From Arthrobacter castelli DSM 16402 (GTDB taxonomy: Bacteria > Actinomycetota > Actinomycetes > Actinomycetales > Micrococcaceae), in assembly GCF_000430705.1 (NCBI RefSeq), contig NZ_AUMN01000006.1, positions 148,832-212,831 on the forward strand: 64,000 nucleotides of DNA, in the 5' to 3' direction. The notes beneath the pieces were generated by a model, which was given only the letters and a program-made list of their open reading frames with translations, had not been told where the DNA came from and ran no database searches. The first letter of the stretch is position 1. Every line of letters begins with the position of its first letter. Position numbers and translations under genes: made by a program. Shown one piece after another: positions 8,543 to 18,250 of this stretch.

Positions 8543-9586
8543 TTATCGGTGTTGCTCGTTGCGACGGCCGCCGGGGGCCACCGGCAGTTTGGCCAGGATC
8601 GACTCGAGCACCGTCGACGGGCTTTCGCCGGCGCTGGCGGCCTTGCGGTCGAGGATCAGCCGGTGCCCCAATACGGCGCCGGCCACCGACGCGACGTCGT
8701 CGGGCAGCACAAAGTCCCGCCCGGACAGCGCGGCGCTGGCCTTGGCCGCACGCAGCAGTTGCAGCAACGCCCGCGGGCTGGCACCCAGCCGCAGCTGGTG
8801 ATGTTCCCGGGTGGCCTGGCCCAGAGCGACCACGTACTCCTTGACCGCAGGGGCAGCGTAGACATTGCGGACGAAATCGATCATCGCCACTGCCTCTTCG
8901 GAGCTGATCACCGGCTTCACGTCGTCCAGCGGCGAGACAGACTGGTGGGTCTGCAGCATTTCGATTTCCGCCTCGGTGTCCGGATACCCCATCGAAATCC
9001 GTGCCATGAAACGGTCCCGCTGCGCCTCGGGCAACGGGTAGGTCCCCTCCATCTCGATGGGGTTCTGGGTGGCCACGACCATGAATGGTTCACCGAGGAT
9101 GTAGGAGTTGCCGTCAACGGTCACCTGGTGTTCCTCCATGCATTCGAGCAGGGCGGACTGGGTCTTGGCGGAGGCACGGTTGATCTCGTCTCCAATGACG
9201 ATGTTGGCGAAGACCGGTCCGCCGCGGAATTCGAACTGGCCCGAGGCCTGGTTGAAGATTGACACTCCGGTGACATCGGTGGGGAGCAAGTCCGGGGTGA
9301 ACTGGATCCGGTTGACCGAGCAGTCGATCGTCCTCGCCAGGGTCTTGGCCAGCATGGTCTTGCCCACTCCCGGCACATCCTCGAGCAGCAGATGCCCCTC
9401 GGCCAGCAGCACGGTCAAGGCCAGCCGGGCGGCTTCGGCCTTGCCGTCGATGACGGTGCTGATCAGGTCCAGAATCCGGCCGCTGGCCCGGTGAAAATGC
9501 TCGGCAGCTTCGTCCCCTGTTGCCGTGTCCCCCGTGCCGGTGCTGACCACCGGTTCCGGATCCATCGTGCGGTGGTCGGAGTCCAT
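8543..9586 (-). CDS. MoxR-family AAA+ ATPase
   Basis: 347 residues from the second in-frame ATG, chosen because GGAAGGGG stands 5 nt before it; an ATG 15 nt further upstream (to 9601) is possible. Chaperone-like AAA+ ATPase with Walker A DVPGVGKTML, Walker B VIGDEINRA, sensor VVATQNPIEMEGTYPLPEAQ and a C-terminal LGASPRALLQLL lid. MoxR proteins act with VWA/DUF58 partners to mature or insert proteins. It heads the operon with DUF58 and the transglutaminase protein and is transcribed divergently from tatD. Confidence 0.94.
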   Translation of the reverse strand: MDSDHRTMDPEPVVSTGTGDTATGDEAAEHFHRASGRILDLISTVIDGKAEAARLALTVLLAEGHLLLEDVPGVGKTMLAKTLARTIDCSVNRIQFTPDLLPTDVTGVSIFNQASGQFEFRGGPVFANIVIGDEINRASAKTQSALLECMEEHQVTVDGNSYILGEPFMVVATQNPIEMEGTYPLPEAQRDRFMARISMGYPDTEAEIEMLQTHQSVSPLDDVKPVISSEEAVAMIDFVRNVYAAPAVKEYVVALGQATREHHQLRLGASPRALLQLLRAAKASAALSGRDFVLPDDVASVAGAVLGHRLILDRKAASAGESPSTVLESILAKLPVAPGGRRNEQHR

Positions 9587-9738
9587 GGACACCCCTTCCA
9601 TGTTGAACCGGATATGTCCCCTATTGGTTCAGATTACCCGCTCAACCGCACCGGCGTGCAGAATTCTCCTCCATTGATACCGTTACCAACGCATAGGCTG
9701 GCAGATGTCGCCGGCGTCAGAAGGGAAGAACGATCATC

Positions 9739-10716
9739 ATGAACCCCCAGCACTCAACCACCGCAGGGACGATTCCGGCGGCCTATCGCCGCGGCGAAGA
9801 CGAACCCGGCGACGGGCTCGACGGCGGCACCGGCGGCGGCAAATCCCGGGGCAGTGTCGACGGGAACGGCCAGCGTCGGGTGCTCGATTATGCGCCGGCG
9901 CCTCAGCCGTTGGAACATCCTGTCATCGACAACCACACCCACCTCGATTTCCGCGACGGCGGCGTTGAAGTCTCAGTCAGCCAGGCCATGGATGCCGCGG
10001 AGGCTGTCGGAGTGGCCGGGGCCGTGCAGGTCGGGTGCGACCTGGAATCCTCCCGCTTCACGGTCCAGGCGTTGGAGACCGAACCCCGGCTGCTCGGCGC
10101 GGTGGCCATACATCCCAACGAAGCGCCGCTGATGGCACGCGACGGCACCTTGGAGGCGGCGCTGGCCGAAATCGAGCAGTTCGCCGCCCACCCGCGGGTG
10201 CGGTGCATTGGCGAGACCGGACTCGACTACTTCCGCACCGCCGACGACGGTATCGAACGGCAGCAGTACTCCTTTCGCCGCCACATTGACATGGCCAAGC
10301 GGCTGGGGCTGGCGCTGCAGATCCACGACCGGGACGCTCATGACGACGTGGTGCGGATCCTGCGCGAGGAAGGGGCGCCACAGCGGGTGGTGTTCCACTG
10401 CTTCTCGGGGGACGCGGCCTTGGCCCGCATCTGCAACGAGCAGGGATGGTATGTTTCTTTTGCCGGGACTGTAACGTTCAAGAACGCGGCCAATCTCCGT
10501 GAGGCACTCGCCGTCACAGACCCGGAGCGCATGATGGTGGAGACGGATGCTCCGTTCCTGACTCCGCACCCGTATCGTGGCAGGCCCAACGCCAGCTACA
10601 TGGTGCCTTACACCGTGCAGGCGATGGCCCGCGAACTGCAGGTCGATGCCGGTGAACTGGCGTCGCGGCTCACCGCCAACACCGAGGAAGTCTACGGTCC
10701 CTGGACTCAGGTTTGA
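9739..10716 (+). CDS. TatD-family metal-dependent hydrolase (DNase)
   Basis: 325 residues. The amidohydrolase TIM barrel shows all metal ligands: the H-T-H of DNHTHLDF near residue 60, Glu in GETGLDYFR near 157, His in LQIHDRDAHDD near 195, His in VVFHCFSGD near 220 and Asp in VETDAPFLTPH near 270. Roughly 55 residues of Gly/Asp-rich, probably disordered sequence precede the barrel, longer than usual for TatD. The ATG has AAGGGAAGA upstream. Role: 3'-5' exonuclease/DNA repair-type hydrolase in the cytosol. It sits upstream of rpfB-rsmA-ispE, a common actinobacterial order. Confidence 0.93.
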   Translation: MNPQHSTTAGTIPAAYRRGEDEPGDGLDGGTGGGKSRGSVDGNGQRRVLDYAPAPQPLEHPVIDNHTHLDFRDGGVEVSVSQAMDAAEAVGVAGAVQVGCDLESSRFTVQALETEPRLLGAVAIHPNEAPLMARDGTLEAALAEIEQFAAHPRVRCIGETGLDYFRTADDGIERQQYSFRRHIDMAKRLGLALQIHDRDAHDDVVRILREEGAPQRVVFHCFSGDAALARICNEQGWYVSFAGTVTFKNAANLREALAVTDPERMMVETDAPFLTPHPYRGRPNASYMVPYTVQAMARELQVDAGELASRLTANTEEVYGPWTQV

Positions 10717-10741
10717 TCCATTATCACATTTCGGTTACGGT
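10713..10741 (+). promoter_or_regulatory. putative rpfB promoter
   Basis: TTGATC and TACGGT separated by exactly 17 nt, beginning at the tatD stop. This would give an rpfB leader of about 200 nt. Position and spacing fit a sigma-70-type promoter; the -10 match is moderate. Confidence 0.45.
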
Positions 10742-10945
10742 AAGGCACTATTAGCCGGGGTCGGGGAAGGCCTTGCGGGCTAAGAACTTTTCATCAGCGA
10801 CGAGGTTGGACGTTTCCGTTCGTGCGCCCAAACCCGCTGCAGCCGCATGCCGGAGTTGATCTGTTGCGCCGCAGTGCCGTCAGGGCCTGCAGCGCGGTCC
10901 CGGTGCCTTTCCCGTGCCTGGACACTCGCGAGGACATGGGGACGT

Positions 10946-12169
10946 ATGAGCCGTGGCGCACAACGCGTATTGAAGTGGACGACTCAGGCATCGGTGATGG
11001 CCGCCTTGGCCCTGGGGCTGATTGCCTTCGTCGGCATCAACAAGGAAGTTGTTGTCACCGTCGATGGCCGGACCACGTCGGTGACCACCGTCGCAGGCAC
11101 GGTCGGAGCGGCACTGCACAGCGCCGACATCGAAATTTCCGCCCGCGACAAGGTGCAGCCGGCACTCTCCGCCACCGTGCACGACGGCAGTCGGATCAGC
11201 GTCAAGACCGCTAAAAAGGTCCAGGTTGAACTCGACGGCGCCGAGCGGACGGTGCGCACCACCGGCTCGACCGTAGCGGACCTGGTCGATGAACTCGATG
11301 TTCCGGCCGAAGCGAAAGTTTCCGAGCCTGCCACCACGGTGCTTGCCTCCAGCGGCGACTATGTGGAAATTTCCATCCCCAAGCAGGTTCACGTCGTCGT
11401 GGACGGGCAGATCCGCAGCGAAACAACGACGGCGGCAACGGTCGGCGGGTTGCTGGATTCAATCGGCATCCGGCTGGACCAGGACGACCGGGTCTCGGTG
11501 TCGGACCGGACGCCGGTGATCGAAGACATGGCCGTCAAAATCACCCGTGTCGACAACGCCGGAAAGGACACCGTGGAAGAGGGCATCGCCTTCGACACGG
11601 TGGCCGAAGAAGATCCGGACCTGCCCGAGGGCAAGCGCAAGGTGGTGCGCACCGGAGCGCCGGGCACATTGACCAAGACGTACACGGTGACCCGCCTTGA
11701 CGGTGAGGAAGTCGGCCGGTCCCTGGTTTCCAAAGAGGTCACAGCCGAGCCGGTGGCCCGAAAGATCGCCATCGGCACCAAGGAACGCCCCGAACCTGAA
11801 CCCGAGGCGGAGCCTGAGCCTGCAGTCAAGACGGCGTCCAACAGCGGCGGCGACAGCAGCGGCGGCGGTGACAGTGCGGACACAGCCGGCGGCGGGGCAG
11901 CCGGGGCCACGGCCGCTGCGGTGTCGGGAGTGTGGCAGTCACTGGCTCAATGCGAATCGGGCGGGAACTGGTCGATCAACACCGGTAATGGCTACTACGG
12001 CGGGCTGCAGTTCAGCCAGAGCAGCTGGCTGGGCGCCGGCGGAGGCAAATACGCGCCGCTGCCGCATCTGGCCAGCCCGTCCGAACAGATCGCGACCGCC
12101 AAGGTGCTGAAGCAAGGCGGCGGCTGGGGCCACTGGCCGTCCTGCGCCTCGCAACTGGGCCTGCTCTGA
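10946..12169 (+). CDS. rpfB: resuscitation-promoting factor, RpfB-type (DUF348 x3, G5, transglycosylase-like)
   Basis: Secreted muralytic enzyme that cleaves peptidoglycan and stimulates regrowth of dormant cells. 407 residues from the ATG that directly precedes the membrane anchor; an in-frame ATG at 10847 gives 33 extra residues but no signal features. A signal anchor (VMAALALGLIAFVGI) is followed by three DUF348 repeats (KEVVVTVDGR, KKVQVELDGA, KQVHVVVDGQ), a G5 domain (about 210-280) and a Glu/Pro then Gly/Ser-rich linker. A C-terminal lysozyme-like domain follows, with the catalytic Glu in LAQCESGGNWSINTGNG. Upstream of rsmA and ispE. Confidence 0.95.
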   Translation: MSRGAQRVLKWTTQASVMAALALGLIAFVGINKEVVVTVDGRTTSVTTVAGTVGAALHSADIEISARDKVQPALSATVHDGSRISVKTAKKVQVELDGAERTVRTTGSTVADLVDELDVPAEAKVSEPATTVLASSGDYVEISIPKQVHVVVDGQIRSETTTAATVGGLLDSIGIRLDQDDRVSVSDRTPVIEDMAVKITRVDNAGKDTVEEGIAFDTVAEEDPDLPEGKRKVVRTGAPGTLTKTYTVTRLDGEEVGRSLVSKEVTAEPVARKIAIGTKERPEPEPEAEPEPAVKTASNSGGDSSGGGDSADTAGGGAAGATAAAVSGVWQSLAQCESGGNWSINTGNGYYGGLQFSQSSWLGAGGGKYAPLPHLASPSEQIATAKVLKQGGGWGHWPSCASQLGLL

Positions 12170-12197
12170 ACGCCCTCACCGGCACGGCGCAAGCCGC

Positions 12198-12203
12198 TAG
12201 GAT
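12198..12203 (+). promoter_or_regulatory. -10-like hexamer of rsmA (leaderless?)
   Basis: TAGGAT lies 6 nt before the GTG start of rsmA. No Shine-Dalgarno follows, and the nearby ATG at 12202 is closed by a stop after three codons. This is the layout of an actinobacterial leaderless gene. Confidence 0.5.
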
Positions 12204-12209
12204 GAACGG

Positions 12210-13109
12210 GTGAACCAGCGCGACGAAACCTCCCGGCCGGCGTCGTTGGCGGGCACCCTGCTGGGGCCGGCCGACGTGCGGGCGTTGGCCGACAGCCTCG
12301 GCATCCGCCCGACGAAAACCCTGGGGCAGAACTTCGTCATCGATCCCAATACCATTCGCCGCATCGTTAACACGGCGGGAGTCGGGCCTCACGACGTGGT
12401 GCTGGAGGTCGGCCCCGGCCTGGGCTCGTTGACGCTGGGGTTGATGGACGCTGCCGCACGGGTGATCGCCGTCGAAGTCGACCCGGTGCTGGCAGCCAAG
12501 CTCCCCGAAACGGCAGCTCACTGGCGCCCGGAAGCGGCCTCCCGCCTCGACGTCGTCGAAGCCGACGCACTCAAGCTCACCACGCTGGAAGCGGAGCCGA
12601 CCGCCGTCGTCGCCAACCTGCCCTACAACATCGCCGTGCCGGTGGTGCTGAATCTGCTCGCCCGGTTCGAGTCGCTGCAGCACTCACTGGTGATGGTCCA
12701 GGATGAAGTCGCCGACCGGCTGGCGGCCAAGCCGGGCTCGAAGATCTACGGCGTCCCGTCGGTGAAGGCTGCCTGGTACGCCGATGTCCGCAAGGCCGGG
12801 GTGGTGGGCCGCAATGTTTTCTGGCCGGCTCCGACCATCGCCTCCGGGCTGGTCAGCCTCACCCGCCGGCAACCGCCGCAGACCAGCGCGGGCCGCGAAG
12901 AAGTTTTCGCCGTGATAGACGCTGCCTTCGCCCAGCGGCGCAAGACCCTCCGCGCCGCGCTCGCCGGCTGGGCCGGAAGCGGCGCCGCGGCCGAAGAGGC
13001 CTTGGTCCGTGCCGGTGTTGATCCCGTCTCCCGCGGTGAAGTGGTCGATGTGGCCGGCTTCGCGCGGATTGCCGGGCACCGGCCGTCCACCGCGGGAAGC
13101 GGCGCATGA
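12210..13109 (+). CDS. rsmA: 16S rRNA (adenine(1518)-N6/adenine(1519)-N6)-dimethyltransferase RsmA (KsgA)
   Basis: Dimethylates A1518 and A1519 in 16S rRNA during late 30S assembly. 299 residues with the Rossmann methyltransferase motifs: [16 protein letters not shown] near 37, motif [16 protein letters not shown] near 65, acidic [14 protein letters not shown], and the adenine-methylase motif NLPYNI near 140. GTG start just after a -10-like hexamer. The stop overlaps the ispE start by 4 nt (ATGA), indicating translational coupling. Confidence 0.96.
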   Translation: MNQRDETSRPASLAGTLLGPADVRALADSLGIRPTKTLGQNFVIDPNTIRRIVNTAGVGPHDVVLEVGPGLGSLTLGLMDAAARVIAVEVDPVLAAKLPETAAHWRPEAASRLDVVEADALKLTTLEAEPTAVVANLPYNIAVPVVLNLLARFESLQHSLVMVQDEVADRLAAKPGSKIYGVPSVKAAWYADVRKAGVVGRNVFWPAPTIASGLVSLTRRQPPQTSAGREEVFAVIDAAFAQRRKTLRAALAGWAGSGAAAEEALVRAGVDPVSRGEVVDVAGFARIAGHRPSTAGSGA

Positions 13110-14068
13110 GCGATGCAGCCGACGCCCTGACGCGCACAGCGTCGCCTGACGCCGTGCGCGTCAGGGCGCCGGGCAAAATCAACGTCTGCCTGCGGGTCGG
13201 ACCGCCGCGCGACGACGGATACCACACCGTGGCCAGCATTTACCTGGCGGTATCGCTGTACGAGGAGGTCACCGCCACCCGCAGGCCCGGCGGGGCGATT
13301 ACCGTCAGCGTGGGGATGGACTCAGGGCCCGGGCCGACCGTTCCGCTCGACGGGAGCAATCTGGCCGTCCGGGCCGCGGCAGCCCTGCAGCACGCGTGCC
13401 AGGTCAGCGCCGGGGCGCATCTGGACGTGGCCAAAAGGGTGCCGGTCGCGGGCGGTATGGGCGGCGGCTCGGCCGATGCCGCGGCCGCGCTCGTCGCCTG
13501 CAACGCACTGTGGGGATGCGGGCTCGACCCGATGGCGCTGTCCCGGCTGGCCGCCGGTCTGGGCGCCGACGTGCCGTTCGCACTGCTCGGCGGTGCCGCC
13601 GTCGGCCTCGGCACCGGCGAGCGGCTCACGCCGGCCGCAACGACGGGGCTCTTCCACTGGGTGCTGGTTCCCGCACCGGCCGGACTGTCCACCCCCGCCG
13701 TGTACCGAGAGCTGGACCGGATGCGGGCCGAGGCAGACACGCCGGCGGATCGGCGTGGTCCGGACGCGGATGAAGCCGTGCTCGGCGCCCTCCGGAGTGG
13801 TGATCCCAATGCGCTGGCGCCGGTGCTGCACAATGACATGGAACCGGCCGCATTGGCGTTGGCCCCCGCCCTTGGCGATATCCTTGCAATTGGCCGCGAC
13901 CGTGGTGCGCTGGCAGGCATGATCTCCGGTTCGGGCCCCACCGTGGCATTTTTGAGCCGTGACGAAGACGACGCGGCCCGGCTGGCACAAACGCTGACCG
14001 ACGACGGCCCGGGCGCAATTGCGGTGCATGGGCCCGCGGCCGGGACGCAGTTGCTGTCCGGCCCGTAG
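13106..14068 (+). CDS. ispE: 4-(cytidine 5'-diphospho)-2-C-methyl-D-erythritol kinase
   Basis: Fourth step of the MEP isoprenoid pathway: phosphorylates CDP-methylerythritol. 320 residues of GHMP-kinase fold. The substrate motif [11 protein letters not shown] lies near residue 19, the ATP loop [17 protein letters not shown] near 112, and the C-terminal motif [10 protein letters not shown] near 275. The start codon overlaps the rsmA stop. The conserved rsmA-ispE pairing supports both calls. Confidence 0.95.
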   Translation: MSDAADALTRTASPDAVRVRAPGKINVCLRVGPPRDDGYHTVASIYLAVSLYEEVTATRRPGGAITVSVGMDSGPGPTVPLDGSNLAVRAAAALQHACQVSAGAHLDVAKRVPVAGGMGGGSADAAAALVACNALWGCGLDPMALSRLAAGLGADVPFALLGGAAVGLGTGERLTPAATTGLFHWVLVPAPAGLSTPAVYRELDRMRAEADTPADRRGPDADEAVLGALRSGDPNALAPVLHNDMEPAALALAPALGDILAIGRDRGALAGMISGSGPTVAFLSRDEDDAARLAQTLTDDGPGAIAVHGPAAGTQLLSGP

Positions 14069-14161
14069 CAGCATCGGTCAGCCCCACTGGCAGCGGCAGA
14101 AGCCCGCGGCGCCGGACAGCAGCACCGAACGACAGCAATCCGATCGACGAAAGTAGTATCC

Positions 14162-16039
<1,878 letters not shown>

Positions 16040-16161
16040 AGGGAAATTGAGCCGTTCCCGCCCGGTCCTTGTTCCTCCCGGGTAAAAAGAAGCGCTTTCG
16101 GCCGGTTAATACCTGCAACGCTCCGTTCTACTAATGGGCCGGGCAGTTCCGAACCGTCAAC

Positions 16162-16368
16162 ATGACTAAACAAGCCGGCGGCGGATTCGCGGACGTGACA
16201 ACGGACGAAATCGATCGTTACCTGACCGACGTGCGTAAGCTTGTAACCGGTGCCGAGTGGGGCAGGCTGGACCGCGATGAGTTCGCGCGACAGGCAGCCA
16301 CTGTTTTCGCTTACCTCAATACCGGTGGAAGTGCATTATCCTGTCGAGAATTATTCCCAGTGGCATAG
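16162..16368 (+). pseudogene. possible Fic-domain protein remnant
   Basis: 68 codons. The segment EWGRLDRDEFARQAATVFAYLNT resembles the helix immediately before the HPFxxGNGR motif of Fic AMP-transferases. After LNT the frame runs into GGSALSC.. and stops, so the catalytic motif is absent. It lies at the left edge of the accessory region after the ABC-F gene. Identification rests on a short stretch and could be coincidental. Confidence 0.3.
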
Positions 16369-16466
16369 CGGACCGCTGCAGATGGTCTCCCCAAGCACCG
16401 TCGAGATCTTCCACATGGGCAGTGGCAGAATTTGCATCATCGGGAGGACCCCGCCTACATCCTCAC

Positions 16467-16835
16467 TTACCCAGCATTATGCAGGGCTTGCTCGCCCTTA
16501 GGCGTTATATCGATCATTGTATCCATTATCGGGCCTAAAGGATCATCGGGACGCTCAGTTTCAACGGTTTCTTTCAGTTTCTTGAGTATCTCCAAGTCAC
16601 TCCCGCACCATGCTCGAAAATTCGCGTTCTTATACTCGCCGACTCTAATGTATTTTCTTTCTAGAAGGCTTTTAACCCAGTCATAGGCAGCTGCGTGGGG
16701 ATCATCTACACCTGATTCGCGGCATAATTCAATAACCTTGGCATAAACGACCCAATCTTCGGTGGCTTGTGAAAGCAGCTCGATGCCCCATTTCGACAAC
16801 GTTGAATTTCTGCTATTTGGGTTAAACTCAATCAT
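16467..16835 (-). CDS. immunity-like protein of a toxin/immunity pair
   Basis: 122 residues, no signal peptide or membrane segment, acidic and helical (SKWGIELLSQATEDWVVYA, YDWVKSLLERKYIRVGEYKN, DLEILKKLKETVETE). Its ATG overlaps the stop codon of the upstream toxin-like reading frame (ATGA), the layout expected for a cognate immunity gene. Base composition is distinctly more A/T-rich than the core genes, which suggests transfer. The family was not recognised by name; the immunity role is inferred from position, size and acidity. Confidence 0.6.
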   Translation of the reverse strand: MIEFNPNSRNSTLSKWGIELLSQATEDWVVYAKVIELCRESGVDDPHAAAYDWVKSLLERKYIRVGEYKNANFRAWCGSDLEILKKLKETVETERPDDPLGPIMDTMIDITPKGEQALHNAG

Positions 16836-17316
16836 CGAACGTGAACCTTATAAGATACACCGTTGGCGTTTATATCGATTGCGTACCCTCCGGACCTACT
16901 TGTAGGGCGGAACCCAAGCCTGGTCCCATCGTCCAGGTAAACAACGCTTGGAGTGACTTCAGTTGTTGTTCCGTCTATTAGTACGGCTTCGCCATGCACC
17001 ATATATCCCACACCGCGTCGTTGTTCGGGGCCTGCCAGACCTGCCTACGGTTTATGGGGAACCGGTTGTCCAGGGTTCTTCTCATACTTTCAAAGCTTGG
17101 CCATCCGAATCTGCTATCAGAACACCAGCTACCTCCGGCTCGTGGAGAGACCCCTTTAGCTACGGAAGTCTGCTGATTGCTATTTGCATGTGGTTGCACA
17201 ACACCTGCTGGTGTTGGTGCGCCCGCGCTCATCGACGCTCCTCCAAGGAGCATCGATGAACTAAGAACTACTGTCAATGTTGACCGCGTAAAGGTAGAGA
17301 TGGTTTTGGTTTTCAT
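16832..17316 (-). pseudogene. frameshifted secreted toxin-like gene
   Basis: The 5' part encodes a Sec signal peptide (TRSTLTVVLSSSMLLGGASMSAG) behind a good AAAGGA site, then about 75 residues to a stop at 16978-16980. In the -1 related frame the coding sequence continues uninterrupted for ~56 codons (from about GYMVHGEAVLIDG to the end). It finishes with VYLDDGTRLGFRPTSRSGG and INANGVSYKVHV, the look of the C-terminal nuclease domains of polymorphic toxins (DGT.xGxRPxSxSGGxxIDI..KVHV). The terminal TGA overlaps the immunity-like start. One indel near 17010-17030 separates the frames, so it is either a dead toxin, programmed frameshifting or a sequencing error. Confidence 0.65.
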
Positions 17317-17633
17317 ATAATTCCTTTAAAAGTGATCTAGATGGTGGTCATATAACTATCTGCGGATGTAAACAGTAGTCTGAACGTATGGCAGAGACAG
17401 TCAAAGTTCAAGAGATCCCGGTTGATATTCGAGTTTCGCACGCGATTTCGTTCACGGGTATTGACTTCTAGGATTTGACGTGAAAACATCCGCTTGGCAA
17501 TGTCTAAGATTCCGAAGATATGGGTACCGATCTCCCCGGTCGTCCAATCTTTCGGGTGTGATACCAAGGGTCTCTGACAGAGGTTCTTGGTACATCTTCC
17601 GGCGGGCGGCACGAATCGCAAACTGCAGGATGA
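17317..17633. other. A/T-richer spacer with no credible gene
   Basis: Between the toxin-like gene and the recombinase remnant. All frames are short. One start-less minus-strand frame reads FAIRAARRKMYQEPLSETL and may be a further coding fragment, but no family was recognised. Confidence 0.4.
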
Positions 17634-18047
17634 TCAGGACCGCTGGTGGGTTGTAGCGGCGCGGATCGCGGGGTATTCGCCGCGGACTCCTGCTGCGAGG
17701 TTGGCGTAGGTTTTGAACGTACTGATGTGAAAGTCGAGCATGTCAGCGAGGACTTTGGCAGGGAGGGCTCCAGCGATGCGGAAGCGGGCGGTCTTCTGGA
17801 GCCCTGAGAGACTGGTGCCGAGCATTCGACGCCACCGGGTGAGGAATTGCGGATCGCGTGGGGGTCCGGGCGCGTTGCCGGGAACCAGCCAATCCCGGCC
17901 AGCGGCATGCGGGTTTTGAGCGAGTTGGGCGCGGGCGGGTGAGGCGATCGGTCCGGAAAGCTCGAGAGGATGGTCGCCGACGGTTAATACAACGCCGTCG
18001 TCTGCACAGACTCGGAGCTGATTGCGAGGAGTGGAATCAGGCTTCAA
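17634..18047 (-). pseudogene. C-terminal remnant of a tyrosine-recombinase-like protein
   Basis: About 137 codons. The segment WLVPGNAPGPPRDPQFL followed by GALPAKVLADMLDFHISTF and ANLAAGVRGEYPAI resembles the C-terminal end of large actinobacterial transposon-type tyrosine recombinases, which end with an LADLLG-like helix and a WxTYAA-like tail. The catalytic R-H-R-Y core is missing, so this is a dead end piece. It marks past mobile-element activity in this accessory region. Confidence 0.5.
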
Positions 18048-18212
18048 TGCTCAGTGGTCCTGATCTGGGACACTACGAACCCGTGCCCGATTCATTGGTT
18101 CCGGTCTTTCGGGCCATCGCGGTGGAGCGTGTCCGGCAGTCATAGGATGGCATGTGTTACGCGTTGCCCGGGGCAGCATCATCGATCTTTGGGATGGGGC
18201 CTCGCTGCCCGC

Positions 18213-18243
18213 TTGACCCTCACGTTGCGTGAGGGCCGAGGAT
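18213..18243 (+). promoter_or_regulatory. MerR-type promoter/operator
   Basis: TTGACC (-35), a 19-nt spacer, then GAGGAT (-10). The spacer carries the dyad CCCTCACG-ttg-CGTGAGGG... in the form cacgttgcgtg. The over-long 19-bp spacer occupied by a palindrome is the hallmark of promoters activated by MerR-family DNA distortion. The -10 lies 7 nt before the ATG at 18251, so the transcript of the downstream MerR fusion gene is probably leaderless and autoregulated. Confidence 0.75.
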
Positions 18244-18250
18244 GGGGCGC

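Noticed and set aside
10717..10945. Possible c-di-AMP (ydaO) riboswitch upstream of rpfB, common for this gene in actinobacteria
   Set aside because: The leader has GC-rich inverted repeats, but I could not place the conserved ydaO core sequences; only a promoter is reported.
17337..17621. 94-codon minus-strand frame between the toxin-like gene and the recombinase remnant
   Set aside because: TTG start, no ribosome-binding site and no recognisable composition; left as unassigned spacer.
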